A stretch of 64,000 bases of DNA from Streptomyces aurantiogriseus (GTDB lineage Bacteria > Actinomycetota > Actinomycetes > Streptomycetales > Streptomycetaceae). The DNA is taken from contig NZ_BMSX01000021.1 in the NCBI RefSeq assembly GCF_014649375.1, positions 62,001-126,000 on the forward strand, written 5' to 3'. Numbering within the stretch: the first letter of the stretch is position 1; each line of letters opens with the position of its first letter. The position numbers and the translations under genes were made by a program. This document shows, piece after piece, positions 33,254 through 41,647 of the stretch. The notes below the pieces were generated by a model. It made no database searches, had not been told where the DNA came from, and worked only from the letters and a program-made list of their open reading frames with translations.

Positions 33254-34240
33254 TTGAACAACCCCGGCGGCAACGCACTGGACGCCTACCATGTCCAGAT
33301 CACCGAGGACTTCACCTTCCACCCGGGCTTCAGCGCCGAGGGGCGGATCATCCTGTCCGGTGCCACGGTCTCGGCCGCGATCGGCTTCTGCGGCGCCGTG
33401 CTGAACAACGCCGGCGACGTCGCGCTGGAGGCTGTCGACGTTCATGTCACCCGCAATTTCGACCTCGGTCGGGGCCTCGCCGTCAACGGCGGCATCAAGC
33501 TTGACGGCAGCACCATCGGTACGCAGCTCAGCTTCCGCGACACCACGCTCACACATCCTGGCGAGACCGCCTTGTCCCTGCGGATGGCCCAAGCCCGGGA
33601 GACCGATCTGCGTACCCGGCGGCCGATCGATGGCACCGTCGACGCACGCAACGCCCGACTGGGCACCCTGTACGACACCCCGGACACCTGGCCGGCAGAT
33701 ATCCGGCTGGCCGAGACCACTTACGACGCCCTCGCATCCCCCCTGGCAGCGGCCGAACGGCTCGACTGGCTCCGGCGCGGCACCGACGCCTACCTCCCGC
33801 AGCCGTACGAACAGCTCGCAGCCGCGTACCGGCGGCTCGGACACGAGGACGAAGCACGCACGGTGCTGCTGGCGAAGCAACGCCATCGGCGCGCTACGCT
33901 TCCTGCGCACATCCGCGTCTGGGGTCACATCCAGGACGCGACCGTCGGCTACGGCTACCGGCCTCTGCGCGCCGGCCTCTGGCTCATGGCTCTTCTCGCC
34001 TGTGGTGCGATCTTCTTCGCAGCCCATTCCCCCGCACCGCTCGATGCGGGAAAGGCACCGCCGTTCAACGCCGTCTTCTACACGCTCGACCTGCTGGTCC
34101 CCATCATCACCTTCGGGCAGGAAGCGGCTTTCGCACCACGAGGCATCGGTCAATGGCTCGCCTACGGGCTGACCGCTGCCGGCTGGGTCCTCGCCACAAC
34201 CGTCACCGCTGGCATCTCACGGGCAATCAGCCGTCAGTGA
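33254..34240 (+). pseudogene. 5'-truncated membrane-associated protein with beta-helix repeats
   Basis: 329 codons. The visible start lies inside a repeat: units beginning LNNPGGNALDAYHVQ, VLNNAGDVALEAVDV and TLTHPGETALSL are about 47 residues apart, a right-handed beta-helix/pentapeptide-like array. Then a soluble linker (LDWLRRGTDAYLPQPYEQLA) and two or three C-terminal transmembrane helices (LRAGLWLMALLACGAIFF; WLAYGLTAAGWVLATTV). Homologs in Streptomyces are annotated as membrane-associated oxidoreductases and are longer at the N-terminus. A TTG at 33254 could start it, but no ribosome binding site is present. Confidence 0.6.
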
Positions 34241-34249
34241 GACGAAATC

Positions 34250-34553
34250 ACCAGCTACGGCGGGACTCCGGCTCCGGGCGAGATCGCAGGCCCGGGTGAT
34301 GTCCGGGCAGGCGAGCCGGACATCCAGGAGCCGCAGGTGCCGGCGATCGGCTACTTCCAGAGCGTCCGGTGCGGCCTGCTTGACCGCCTTGGTGCAGGCA
34401 GTGGCCCGGTCGCGGCAGATGATCTCGGCGCCGGGATGGGTCGGTGAGCCACGCCGCGAACGTCTCGGAGGTGCGGTCGGGCAGCACGTCCACGACTCGG
34501 CCGGCTTCAACATCAACGAGCACGGTGCCGTAGGTGCAGCCCTTGTGGGCTCG
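34250..34553 (-). mobile_element. ISL3-family transposase remnant
   Basis: Read on the minus strand: KGCTYGTVLVDVEAGRVVDV, PDRTSETFAAWLT, then after a 1-nt frameshift HPGAEIICRDRATACTKAV and ALEVADRRHL, matching the catalytic-domain order of ISL3 transposases. N- and C-terminal parts are missing and no terminal inverted repeats were seen. Its 5' side abuts the stop of the small membrane gene. Confidence 0.72.
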
Positions 34554-34554
34554 G

Positions 34555-34923
34555 TTACTCCCCGCTCAGCCCCCGCACGCGACGGCGCTTGCGCACCAGG
34601 TGGCGACGGTTCAAGCGCCGGGTGGCCCAGGCATGGCAGTCCGTGCCGAGTTCCAGCGTCAGTAGTAAGACGAGGGCAAGGGCCACCAGTGCCTGTGAGA
34701 TCCAGGCCGCCGACAGGCCGGCCTGACGGAAGCCGTAGCCGGCCGCGGCCGCCCCGGTGGGGCCAAGCGTCAGCACCAGGTAGAACCGGACCTTGGCACC
34801 GGCGACATGTCCTCCATGGACAGCCCACTTCTTGAGACTTTCGGCGAACAGGAACGCAATGAGCGTCGCCGCCTCAAGAGCTGTCAGTGAAGCCGCCAGG
34901 GCAAGGTCCACGGCCAAGAACAA
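34555..34923 (-). CDS. small membrane protein in the scar region
   Basis: 122 residues from TTG 34923, eight bases after AGGAGG; the frame extends back to TTG 34941. Three to four hydrophobic segments, with ATLIAFLFAESLKKW and ISQALVALALVLLLTLELG, and a strongly basic C-terminus (RRLNRRHLVRKRRRVRG). Family not recognised. It lies between the transposase remnant and the repeated hairpin, so it may be cargo of the same insertion. Confidence 0.5.
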   Translation of the reverse strand: MFLAVDLALAASLTALEAATLIAFLFAESLKKWAVHGGHVAGAKVRFYLVLTLGPTGAAAAGYGFRQAGLSAAWISQALVALALVLLLTLELGTDCHAWATRRLNRRHLVRKRRRVRGLSGE

Positions 34924-34940
34924 GTGACCCCTCCTCTTCA

Positions 34941-34976
34941 AGCCCCCTGCCTGCGCTGCTCAGCAAGTAGGGGGCT
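34941..34976. terminator. second copy of the gpmA-type hairpin
   Basis: AGCCCCCT (34941-34948) pairs with AGGGGGCT (34969-34976). It ends the DUF4242 transcript (minus strand), and with 32565 it brackets the scar region. Confidence 0.7.
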
Positions 34977-35067
34977 CGTTCCCCGTTCATGACGGCTCGT
35001 CAGTTCGTCAGGGCATCGTCAGGGTGGAGGCACGGCGTTGCGCGGACTCGCGTCGCGCAGACACCCC

Positions 35068-35316
35068 TCACACCGACAACGGCACCGCATGAATCTCGTC
35101 CGCCCGGTGTCCTGACCGCTCGTGGACGCGTTGTACCGCGTCCGCCGACGGGGCCTCGGAGAGGCAGTAGACGATGCCGGAGTCCGGGTCGGCCCAGGCG
35201 TGTTCGAAGTGCACGCCCTCGTCCGCCTCTATGGCGAGGTCGGCCTGGTGGGCCTCGCGGAGTTGGTCGGAGGTGATGCCCTCCATGCCGCGGTGGACGT
35301 CCATGAACTTGGTCAT
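35068..35316 (-). CDS. DUF4242 nickel-binding protein (SCO4226-like)
   Basis: 82 residues: MTKFMDVHRGMEGITSDQL, then HFEHAWADPDSGIVYCLSEAPSADAVQRVHERSGH split over two strands. Length and sequence match S. coelicolor SCO4226, a ferredoxin-like-fold dimer that binds four nickel ions at its surface and is induced by nickel. His-rich positions HVH/HFEHAW are plausible ligands. Probable role is nickel sequestration. A four-unit 10-bp repeat lies 55 bp upstream and a 52-residue Cys-rich peptide gene follows 174 bp further upstream on the same strand. Confidence 0.85.
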   Translation of the reverse strand: MTKFMDVHRGMEGITSDQLREAHQADLAIEADEGVHFEHAWADPDSGIVYCLSEAPSADAVQRVHERSGHRADEIHAVPLSV

Positions 35317-35370
35317 GGCCGCACACCCCCTTCCTGTCCCAAGGGTTCCTGAAAAGGTTCTTCGGGCTCC

Positions 35371-35410
35371 TTGAGGGTCCTTGAAGGTCCTTGCAGGTCC
35401 TTGCGGGTCC
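35371..35410. repeat. 10-bp tandem repeat upstream of the DUF4242 gene
   Basis: Four contiguous units TTG(A/C)(G/A)GGTCC (35371, 35381, 35391, 35401). The period equals one turn of DNA, so repeated protein contacts on one face are possible. It lies in the DUF4242 promoter region. Confidence 0.65.
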
Positions 35411-35432
35411 CTTCTTCCATCCTCCTCCGCGA

Positions 35433-35465
35433 GAGGGGCCCCGGCCATTCCGGCCGGGGCCCCTC
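35433..35465. terminator. terminator between the Cys-rich gene and the DUF4242 gene
   Basis: GAGGGGCCCCGGCC (35433-35446) pairs perfectly with GGCCGGGGCCCCTC (35452-35465) over a 5-nt loop, 24 bp after the Cys-rich ORF stop. Confidence 0.8.
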
Positions 35466-35489
35466 ACTCGTCGTACGTCTCGCCCGTCC

Positions 35490-35648
35490 TCAGCCGCACT
35501 GGCAGGGACTGCCCGACTGGCACCCGCAGCCGCACCCCGAGCCGCAGCCGCACGCGGCGATCAGGGTCAGGTTCCTGATCTCCACGGGCTGCTCGGTCGG
35601 GTGTTCCTGGGTGGGGTCGGGGGTGGAGGTGCTGGGGGCTTCGGCCAT
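35490..35648 (-). CDS. 52-residue Cys-rich peptide, metallothionein-like or RiPP precursor-like
   Basis: ATG 35648 with AGGAGG 8 nt upstream. Residues 1-32 are Pro/Thr/Glu-rich and lack Cys (ending VEIRNLTLIAA); residues 33-52 read CGCGSGCGCGCQSGSPCQCG, seven Cys in 20 residues. No transmembrane or signal sequence. The clustered CxC pairs fit a small metallothionein, which suits the nickel-binding neighbour; a leader-plus-core layout would also fit a modified peptide, but no modifying enzyme is next to it. It is closed by its own strong terminator. Confidence 0.75.
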   Translation of the reverse strand: MAEAPSTSTPDPTQEHPTEQPVEIRNLTLIAACGCGSGCGCGCQSGSPCQCG

Positions 35649-35782
35649 GGGTTCCTCCTGGAGGCTAGAGCGCCTGTGCCCATTTCATGCCCGTACCGCC
35701 CGGCGCGGCAACGGCGCATCAGCGGCGCACAGTGGCTCCCGCGCGCCCCGAGCCAGGACGGCCGGCCCCGGTACGAGAGGGA

Positions 35783-36484
35783 CTACGCCCCCTCCGCCCC
35801 GGCGACCGGGTGGATCTCGGTGGGCAGGTCCTGCTGGAGCTCGTCCGCGTGCTCGCCCGTGACCAGGTAGACCACCCGCTTGGCGACCGAGACCGCGTGG
35901 TCGGCGAAGCGCTCGTAGTAGCGGCCGAGGAGCGTGACGTCGACGGCCGTCTCGATGCCGTGCTTCCAGCGCTCGTCGATCAGGTGCTGGAAGAGCGTGC
36001 GGTGCAGCAGGTCCATCTCGTCGTCGTCCGTCTCCAGCTGGAGCGCGAGGTCGACGTCCTTCGTGATGATCACCTCGGCCGCCTTGGCCATCAGGCGCTG
36101 GGCGAGCTGGCCCATCTCCAGGATGGTGGCGTGCAGGTCATGCGGCACCGCCCGCTCGGGGAAGCGCAGCCGCGCCAGCTTCGCCACGTGCTGGGCGAGG
36201 TCGCCGGAGCGCTCCAGGTCGGCCGACATGCGCAGCGACGTGACGACGATCCGCAGGTCCGTGGCCACCGGCTGCTGCCGCGCCAGCAGCGCTATGGCCC
36301 GCGCCTCCAGGTCGTGCTGCAGCTCGTCGACCTTCTGGTCGGCCTCGATCACGCTTTCGGCCAGCTTCAGATCGGTATCGAGGATGGCGGTCGTGGCGCG
36401 CCCGATCGCCGACCCGACCAGCCGGGCCATCTCCACCAGACCGTCGCCGATCGAGTCCAGTTCCTCGTGGTACGCGTCCCGCAT
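35783..36484 (-). CDS. phoU: phosphate transport/Pho signalling modulator PhoU
   Basis: 233 residues from ATG 36484 (MRDAYHEELDSIG). Two three-helix PhoU repeats, each with the metal-binding ExxxD motif: ESVIEADQKVD in the first and ETDDDEMD in the second. PhoU links Pst transporter status to PhoR activity at the membrane. It is divergent from phoR-phoP, with four 11-bp PHO-box units between them, so PhoP controls it. Confidence 0.94.
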   Translation of the reverse strand: MRDAYHEELDSIGDGLVEMARLVGSAIGRATTAILDTDLKLAESVIEADQKVDELQHDLEARAIALLARQQPVATDLRIVVTSLRMSADLERSGDLAQHVAKLARLRFPERAVPHDLHATILEMGQLAQRLMAKAAEVIITKDVDLALQLETDDDEMDLLHRTLFQHLIDERWKHGIETAVDVTLLGRYYERFADHAVSVAKRVVYLVTGEHADELQQDLPTEIHPVAGAEGA

Positions 36485-36600
36485 CAGGGTTCCCTCTCGT
36501 ACTTGTTCTTCGGGGGCTCCGGGGGTTTCCGGGGGCCAGAACCGGCCGTGGAACCGGCGCTGCGAACCCCACGGTGCCACGGTCTGCCCCGTACGCGTCG

Positions 36601-36644
36601 GATTCCGTCACCTCAAATGAACCACCTCTGGCTCCAAGGTGAAC
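36601..36644 (-). promoter_or_regulatory. PHO boxes between phoU and phoR
   Basis: On the minus strand, consecutive 11-nt units: GTTCACCTTGG (36634-36644), AGCCAGAGGTG (36623-36633, degenerate), GTTCATTTGAG (36612-36622) and GTGACGGAATC (36601-36611). Two match the GTTCACC consensus of PhoP direct-repeat units. Published PhoP binding in the S. coelicolor phoU-phoRP spacer supports it. Confidence 0.82.
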
Positions 36645-36717
36645 TCTGGGCGACGAGTGTCCGAGGTCCCACCTCGATGGCTGTGGCCAGGCGGTATCCC
36701 GTGCCTAACCTGGATGC

Positions 36718-38013
36718 ATGGACGTGAACGCGGCGGTCGCCGCAGCGGCAGCGATCGCCGGGGTGCTCACCGGCGTCATCGCCATGCTGGCGTTCCGTTG
36801 GAGCGAGCGCGACCAGAACCGACCCACCAGGACCTCCTTGCACACCGATCCCGTGCTGCCTCCGGGCGTCGACACCGTCCTCTCCGTCCTCCGTTCCTCG
36901 GCCGTCGTCCTCGACGAGGCCGACGCCGTCGTCAAGGCCAGTTCGGCGGCGTACGCCCTCGGACTCGTCCGCGGCGGCAAGCTCGCCGTCGAGCCGATGC
37001 TCCAGATGGCCCGCGACACCAGAAGGGACGGCGAGATACGCCAGGTCGAGCTGGACCTGCCCCGGCGCGGCACCGGCCGCGGCGAGGCCCTCGCCGTCTC
37101 CGCGCGCGTCGCGCCCCTCGGCTCCCGGCTCGTCCTCCTCCTCGTCGAGGACCTCACCGAGGCCCGGCGCATCGAGGCCGTACGGCGCGACTTCGTCGCG
37201 AACGTCAGCCATGAGCTGAAGACCCCGGTCGGCGCCCTCTCCCTGCTCTCCGAGGCTGTCATGGACGCCTCCGACGACCCGGAGGCGGTCGAGCGCTTCG
37301 CCGGCCGTATGCAGATAGAGGCGACCCGGCTGACCAACCTGGTGCAGGAGCTCATCGACCTCTCCCGGGTGCAGAACGACGACCCCCTCGAGGACGCCGA
37401 GCCGGTCCGCGTGGACGAGCTCGTCGCCGAGGCCGTCGACCGCTGCCGGCACCAGGCGGGCGCCAAGCAGATCACCATGGCCGCCGGCGGAACCGCCGAC
37501 CTGCACGTCTGGGGCAACCGCGGCCAGCTCGCCGCCGCCCTCGGCAACCTGGTCGAGAACGCCGTCAACTACTCACCCGCCCGCACCCGCGTCGGCATCG
37601 CCGCCCGCCGGGTGACCGCGAACGGCGGGGACCTGATCGAGATCGCCGTGACCGACCAGGGCATCGGCATCTCCGACAAGGACAAGGAGCGCATCTTCGA
37701 GCGCTTCTACCGTGTCGACCCGGCCCGCTCCCGTGCCACCGGCGGCACGGGCCTCGGGCTGGCCATCGTCAAGCACGTGGCCGCCTCGCACGGCGGGGAG
37801 GTCACGGTGTGGAGCGCCGAGGGACAGGGCTCCACGTTCACGCTGCGGCTGCCGGAGGCGGGTGTCGCCCGCGACCGTGCCCACCAGCACCCCGACCTCG
37901 ACGAAGACGAGTACGAGAACGACGAGGACGGTCCCGCCGGATCCACCCCCCGAACCCCACCCCCCGAGTCAACCGCGTACCAGACGCTTTCCGCCCCGGA
38001 GGTCCTTCCGTGA
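36718..38013 (+). CDS. phoR: phosphate-sensing histidine kinase PhoR
   Basis: 431 residues. One N-terminal transmembrane helix (about 6-26), a PAS-like region (about 55-150), HisKA with phospho-acceptor His165 in NVSHELKTP, and HATPase_c with N box GNLVENAVNYSPA, GIGISDKDKERIFERFYR and GTGLGLAIVKH. The C-terminal 40 residues are acidic and disordered. TAACCT (36706-36711) ends 6 nt before ATG, so it is leaderless. The stop overlaps the phoP start (GTGA). Confidence 0.94.
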   Translation: MDVNAAVAAAAAIAGVLTGVIAMLAFRWSERDQNRPTRTSLHTDPVLPPGVDTVLSVLRSSAVVLDEADAVVKASSAAYALGLVRGGKLAVEPMLQMARDTRRDGEIRQVELDLPRRGTGRGEALAVSARVAPLGSRLVLLLVEDLTEARRIEAVRRDFVANVSHELKTPVGALSLLSEAVMDASDDPEAVERFAGRMQIEATRLTNLVQELIDLSRVQNDDPLEDAEPVRVDELVAEAVDRCRHQAGAKQITMAAGGTADLHVWGNRGQLAAALGNLVENAVNYSPARTRVGIAARRVTANGGDLIEIAVTDQGIGISDKDKERIFERFYRVDPARSRATGGTGLGLAIVKHVAASHGGEVTVWSAEGQGSTFTLRLPEAGVARDRAHQHPDLDEDEYENDEDGPAGSTPRTPPPESTAYQTLSAPEVLP

Positions 38014-38690
38014 CCCGAGTGCTCGTCGTCGAGGACGAGGAGTCCTTCTCCGACGCCCTGTCGTACATGCTCCGCAAGGAGGGCTTCGAGGTCGCCGTCG
38101 CGACCACCGGGCCCGACGGACTCGACGAGTTCGAGCGCAACGGCGCCGACCTCGTCCTCCTCGACCTGATGCTGCCCGGCCTGCCGGGCACCGAGGTGTG
38201 CCGCCAGCTGCGCGGCCGCTCCAACGTCCCCGTCATCATGGTGACCGCCAAGGACAGCGAGATCGACAAGGTCGTCGGCCTGGAAATAGGAGCCGACGAC
38301 TACGTCACCAAGCCGTTCTCCTCGCGCGAGCTGGTCGCCCGCATCCGCGCCGTCCTGCGCCGCCGCGGCGAGCCGGAGGAGGTCGCCCCGGCGGCCCTGG
38401 AGGCGGGCCCGGTCCGCATGGACGTCGACCGCCACGTGGTGACGGTCTCCGGCTCCAAGGTCGACCTCCCCCTGAAGGAGTTCGACCTCCTGGAGATGCT
38501 CCTCCGCAACGCCGGCCGCGTCCTGACCCGCATGCAGCTCATCGACCGCGTCTGGGGCGCCGACTACGTCGGCGACACCAAGACCCTCGACGTCCACGTC
38601 AAGCGCCTGCGCGCCAAGATCGAGCCGGACCCGGGGGCGCCTCGGTACCTGGTGACCGTTCGGGGCCTGGGCTACAAGTTCGAGCCGTAA
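38010..38690 (+). CDS. phoP: phosphate response regulator PhoP
   Basis: 226 residues from GTG. Receiver domain with acid pocket VVEDEE, phospho-Asp52 in LLDLMLPG, conserved Thr/Lys (MVTAKD, DYVTKPF) and a C-terminal OmpR-type winged helix (KEFDLLEMLLRNAGRVLTRM; DTKTLDVHVKRLRAKIE). Binds 11-bp PHO boxes and controls phosphate uptake and much of secondary metabolism. Translationally coupled to phoR by a 4-nt overlap; closed by a 15-bp hairpin. Confidence 0.96.
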   Translation: MTRVLVVEDEESFSDALSYMLRKEGFEVAVATTGPDGLDEFERNGADLVLLDLMLPGLPGTEVCRQLRGRSNVPVIMVTAKDSEIDKVVGLEIGADDYVTKPFSSRELVARIRAVLRRRGEPEEVAPAALEAGPVRMDVDRHVVTVSGSKVDLPLKEFDLLEMLLRNAGRVLTRMQLIDRVWGADYVGDTKTLDVHVKRLRAKIEPDPGAPRYLVTVRGLGYKFEP

Positions 38691-38734
38691 ACACGACTGC
38701 TACCTACGACGAACTGATACCTACGACTGATACC

Positions 38735-38780
38735 TACGACGAAGGGCGGCACCCCCGCAGGGGTCCCGCCCTTCGTCGTA
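38735..38780. terminator. terminator after phoP
   Basis: TACGACGAAGGGCGG (38735-38749) pairs with CCGCCCTTCGTCGTA (38766-38780), with an inner ACCCC/GGGGT pair. It also serves the convergent lipoprotein gene. The motif TACCTACGAC recurs just before it, three copies in 38701-38740. Confidence 0.8.
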
Positions 38781-38808
38781 CGTACGAGGTCCATGAGCCG
38801 TACGAGGC

Positions 38809-39477
38809 TCAGTGGCCCGCCGCCTCCGACTCCGAGGCGCTCGCGGAGGCCGAGTCCGAAGGGGAGGCCGAGCCGGTCGTGCCCTCGCCCTCGGCACCCT
38901 CGTGGCCCGGCGTCCCGGAGGCCGACTCGCTCGCGGCCGGGGACTCCGCCGGGGCGCTCGGGATGTCGCTCGGGCCCCACTTGGTGAAGTAGCTCTCGGC
39001 GGGGACGACGAAGGCGCTCAGGCTGACCTCGCCGGTCTTGCTGAAGGTGAAGGTGATCTTCTGGGCGTTGCCGTCCTGGAGCGCCTCACGGCCGCTGGGC
39101 AGAACGGCGGAGGCGTTGTTCTCGCCGCCGATGACGACCGAGCCGCCGGCCGGGATGGTCAGCTTGCCCTTGCCTCCGGCGGGAGAGAGCTCGGCGGTCT
39201 CGCCCGCGCCGTCCACGGAGATCGACTCCAGCGTCTGCGCCTTGTCGCCGGCGTTGAAGACGGTCGCGGAGACCACGGCCGGACCCGTCGACTCCAGGTC
39301 GGGCTGGGTGATGATGACGACGTTCTGCAGCTTGATGTCGCCGACGCTGGTGGCAGCGTTGTCCGGCTTGATCTCCAGCGTCTGGGCGTCGTTGCCGGCG
39401 CCGCAGGCGGCGAGCGTGGCGATCGAGAACGCGAGGGCGGAGGCGGCGAGGGCGCCGCGTCGAAGGCTGCTGCTCAC
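38809..39477 (-). CDS. DUF461 lipoprotein
   Basis: 222 residues from GTG 39477 (AAGGAG 11 nt upstream); a TTG at 39519 is less likely. Signal peptide with lipobox IATLAAC (Cys about residue 25), a beta-sandwich domain resembling PCu(A)C/DUF461 (VVIITQPDLESTGPAVVSAT, VFNAG), and a Ser/Ala/Glu-rich C-terminus that probably spans the wall. Related PCuAC proteins chaperone copper, but the Met/His ligand set was not seen, so metal binding is doubtful. Convergent with phoP. Confidence 0.8.
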   Translation of the reverse strand: MSSSLRRGALAASALAFSIATLAACGAGNDAQTLEIKPDNAATSVGDIKLQNVVIITQPDLESTGPAVVSATVFNAGDKAQTLESISVDGAGETAELSPAGGKGKLTIPAGGSVVIGGENNASAVLPSGREALQDGNAQKITFTFSKTGEVSLSAFVVPAESYFTKWGPSDIPSAPAESPAASESASGTPGHEGAEGEGTTGSASPSDSASASASESEAAGH

Positions 39478-39781
39478 GGCGGCGGCAACTCCTTGGAACG
39501 CAGGGGCAGCTCTCCTCAATAAAGCCGCCCTAAGTGTCTGTCAGCGGCTTCAGGTTACCGAGCCGTTCCCACGCCACCGCACCCGACCCGCCTCTAGCGC
39601 CCTCCCGGGCCCCCTCGGGCGCCGCCACCTGGGCCCTCGCCCCTCTGATCACTGGGGTCACCGCACCCACTCACAAGCGACCCAGGGGTCACTTTGGCGT
39701 CTGCTGATCACCGGGACGTAGTCCTGCATTCACATAAGGGCCGCTCACGGGGGCGCACGGATTTTCCGTGAAGGAATGCGC

Positions 39782-39844
39782 GGCCGTCCGGGGAATTGAT
39801 CACCGGCTGTTCGACGGCCGGTGTGATCAATTCCGGAAACGGCC
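39782..39844. other. large imperfect hairpin in a 650-bp gene-free region
   Basis: GGCCGT/ACGGCC at the base, then GGAATTGATCA (39792-39802) with TGATCAATTCC (39824-39834), then CCGGC/GCCGG at the top with a 2-nt bulge and a short loop. The 39478-40131 interval between the lipoprotein gene and carD holds no ORF with coding character. The structure could be a bidirectional terminator or part of a small RNA. Confidence 0.5.
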
Positions 39845-40131
39845 CGGATGCGACTCAGGACACCGAACGGAGTAGCGGAAGTCGCACGTCTGGAACCAGA
39901 CATATCGGGACGTTCGGCCGTTCGGACGGGACTCCGGAAGTGTGTGACGGCCACGTTTCAGGCCCCGTGAAGAGCCGCTCCGACCTGCGAATACCTGCTT
40001 CCGCGACCGGTCCGAAGCACGTTCCTGTCGCTGTTGTCAAGCCCCGAGATATGCCCTGACCTGCGAAAACGCCATTCAGAAGACGCCGTATCCGTGTTAC
40101 CCTGGATAGCCACGGAAGGGGTACCTGTCAC

Positions 40132-40614
40132 ATGACGTTCAAGGTTGGCGACACCGTGGTCTATCCCCATCACGGGGCCGCGCTGATCGAGGCCATCGAA
40201 ACTCGCCAGATCAAAGGCGTGGACAAGACCTACTTGGTGCTGAAGGTCGCCCAGGGTGACCTGACGGTACGTGTGCCAGCGGACAATGCGGAGTTCGTCG
40301 GCGTGCGTGATGTGGTCGGTCAGGACGGACTGGACCGGGTCTTCGAGGTGCTGCGCGCACCGTACGCCGAGGAGCCCACGAACTGGTCGCGTCGTTACAA
40401 GGCAAATCTGGAGAAGCTCGCCTCCGGTGACGTCATCAAGGTTGCGGAAGTCGTGCGTGACCTGTGGCGTCGTGAGCGCGAGCGCGGACTCTCCGCCGGC
40501 GAGAAGCGCATGCTCGCCAAGGCCCGCCAGATCCTGGTGAGCGAGCTCGCCCTCGCGGAGAACACCAACGAGGACAAGGCCGAGGCGCTCCTCGACGAGG
40601 TCCTCGCGTCCTGA
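40132..40614 (+). CDS. carD: CarD/CdnL RNA polymerase-binding transcription factor
   Basis: 160 residues. N-terminal CarD_TRCF/RID Tudor-like domain ([29 protein letters not shown]) that binds the RNA polymerase beta lobe, and a helical C-terminal domain ([36 protein letters not shown]) with the Trp that wedges the promoter minor groove. It stabilises open complexes at rRNA and housekeeping promoters. TACCCT at 40098-40103 with TTCAGA 17 bp before gives a promoter, and GGAAGGGG a ribosome binding site. Confidence 0.94.
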   Translation: MTFKVGDTVVYPHHGAALIEAIETRQIKGVDKTYLVLKVAQGDLTVRVPADNAEFVGVRDVVGQDGLDRVFEVLRAPYAEEPTNWSRRYKANLEKLASGDVIKVAEVVRDLWRRERERGLSAGEKRMLAKARQILVSELALAENTNEDKAEALLDEVLAS

Positions 40615-40641
40615 CGCCGACGCAAGCCGGCCTCAGTCCGC

Positions 40642-40718
40642 CAGCACAGTGCTGTGCTGACTAAAAGAAATGCCGCGGTGCCCGATGACGTATTTCCTGT
40701 CGCCGGGCGCTGCGGCAT
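40642..40718. terminator. two hairpins after carD
   Basis: CAGCACAG (40642-40649) pairs with CTGTGCTG (40652-40659). A second, ATGCCGC (40670-40676) with GCGGCAT (40712-40718), has an inner GCCCG/CGGGC pair. Both lie between carD and ispD, so ispD probably has its own promoter. Confidence 0.6.
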
Positions 40719-40894
40719 GTTCGCGCTCAGACGCCGTAAGCGTGTTGCCCGGGGGACATTCCCCCGTCCTTGGCGTGCCGGGCCCGGGCAGCTGGCTCGA
40801 CCGGCGCGTCACGGAAGGGTCCGGTCAAGGCGTCGCGCCCGGCACGCTGTCTCCGTACCCACGATGGCCGCGCACACAAACCTGACAGGAACCG

Positions 40895-41647
40895 ATGTCT
40901 GACGATTCGCTTCCCGCACCCGCCCCCACCCGCACGGCCGCGGTGATCCCGGCCGCCGGTCGGGGTGTACGCCTCGGCCCGGGCGCCCCCAAAGCGCTCC
41001 GCACGCTGGGCGGGACCCCCATGCTGATCCACGCGGTGCGCGCCCTCGCCGCCTCCCGCGCCGTCTCCCTGGTGGTCGTCGTGGCCCCGCCGGACGGCAC
41101 CGCCGAGGTCAAGTCGCTGCTCGACGCGCACGCGCTGCCCGAGCGCACCGACTTCCTCCTCGTCCCCGGCGGCGAGAGCCGCCAGGAGTCCGTCAGGCTC
41201 GGCCTGGACGCGCTGCCGCCCGGCTACGACATCGTCCTCGTCCACGACGCCGCCCGGCCGCTGGTGCCCGTCGACACCGTCGACGCCGTGATCGAGGCGG
41301 TCCGCGAGGGCGCCCCGGCCGTCGTCCCGGCGCTGCCGCTCGCCGACACCGTCAAGGAGGTGGAGCCGGCCGCGACCCAGGGCGAGCCCGAGCCGGTCCT
41401 CGCCACTCCCGAGCGCGCCCGGCTCCGCGCCGTCCAGACCCCCCAGGGCTTCGACCGCGCCACGCTGATCCGCGCCCACGAGACGGTGACCGACGACGTC
41501 ACCGACGACGCCGGCATGGTCGAGCAGCTCGGCGTGACCGTCGTGGTCGTCCCCGGCCACGAGGAGGCCTTCAAGGTCACCCGCCCCCTCGATCTGGTCC
41601 TCGCGGAGGCGGTCCTGGCCCGCAGGAGGCTCAACGATGGCTTCTGA
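40895..41647 (+). CDS. ispD: 2-C-methyl-D-erythritol 4-phosphate cytidylyltransferase
   Basis: 250 residues. The nucleotide-binding opening [46 protein letters not shown] and [14 protein letters not shown] are all IspD landmarks. Catalyses CTP-dependent activation of MEP in the non-mevalonate isoprenoid pathway. It overlaps ispF by 11 bp, giving a coupled ispDF operon, the usual Streptomyces arrangement rather than a fusion. Confidence 0.95.
   Translation: MSDDSLPAPAPTRTAAVIPAAGRGVRLGPGAPKALRTLGGTPMLIHAVRALAASRAVSLVVVVAPPDGTAEVKSLLDAHALPERTDFLLVPGGESRQESVRLGLDALPPGYDIVLVHDAARPLVPVDTVDAVIEAVREGAPAVVPALPLADTVKEVEPAATQGEPEPVLATPERARLRAVQTPQGFDRATLIRAHETVTDDVTDDAGMVEQLGVTVVVVPGHEEAFKVTRPLDLVLAEAVLARRRLNDGF

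Noticed and set aside
34217-34828. 203-codon minus ORF in the scar
   Set aside because: Its useful part is the frameshifted transposase; the rest runs antisense to the small membrane gene frame.
35490-35648. RiPP gene cluster around the Cys-rich peptide
   Set aside because: No lanthipeptide, radical-SAM or other modifying enzyme, protease or transporter is adjacent.
38701-38740. TACCTACGAC triplet as a regulatory array
   Set aside because: It abuts the phoP terminator and is downstream of the gene; probably sequence slippage.
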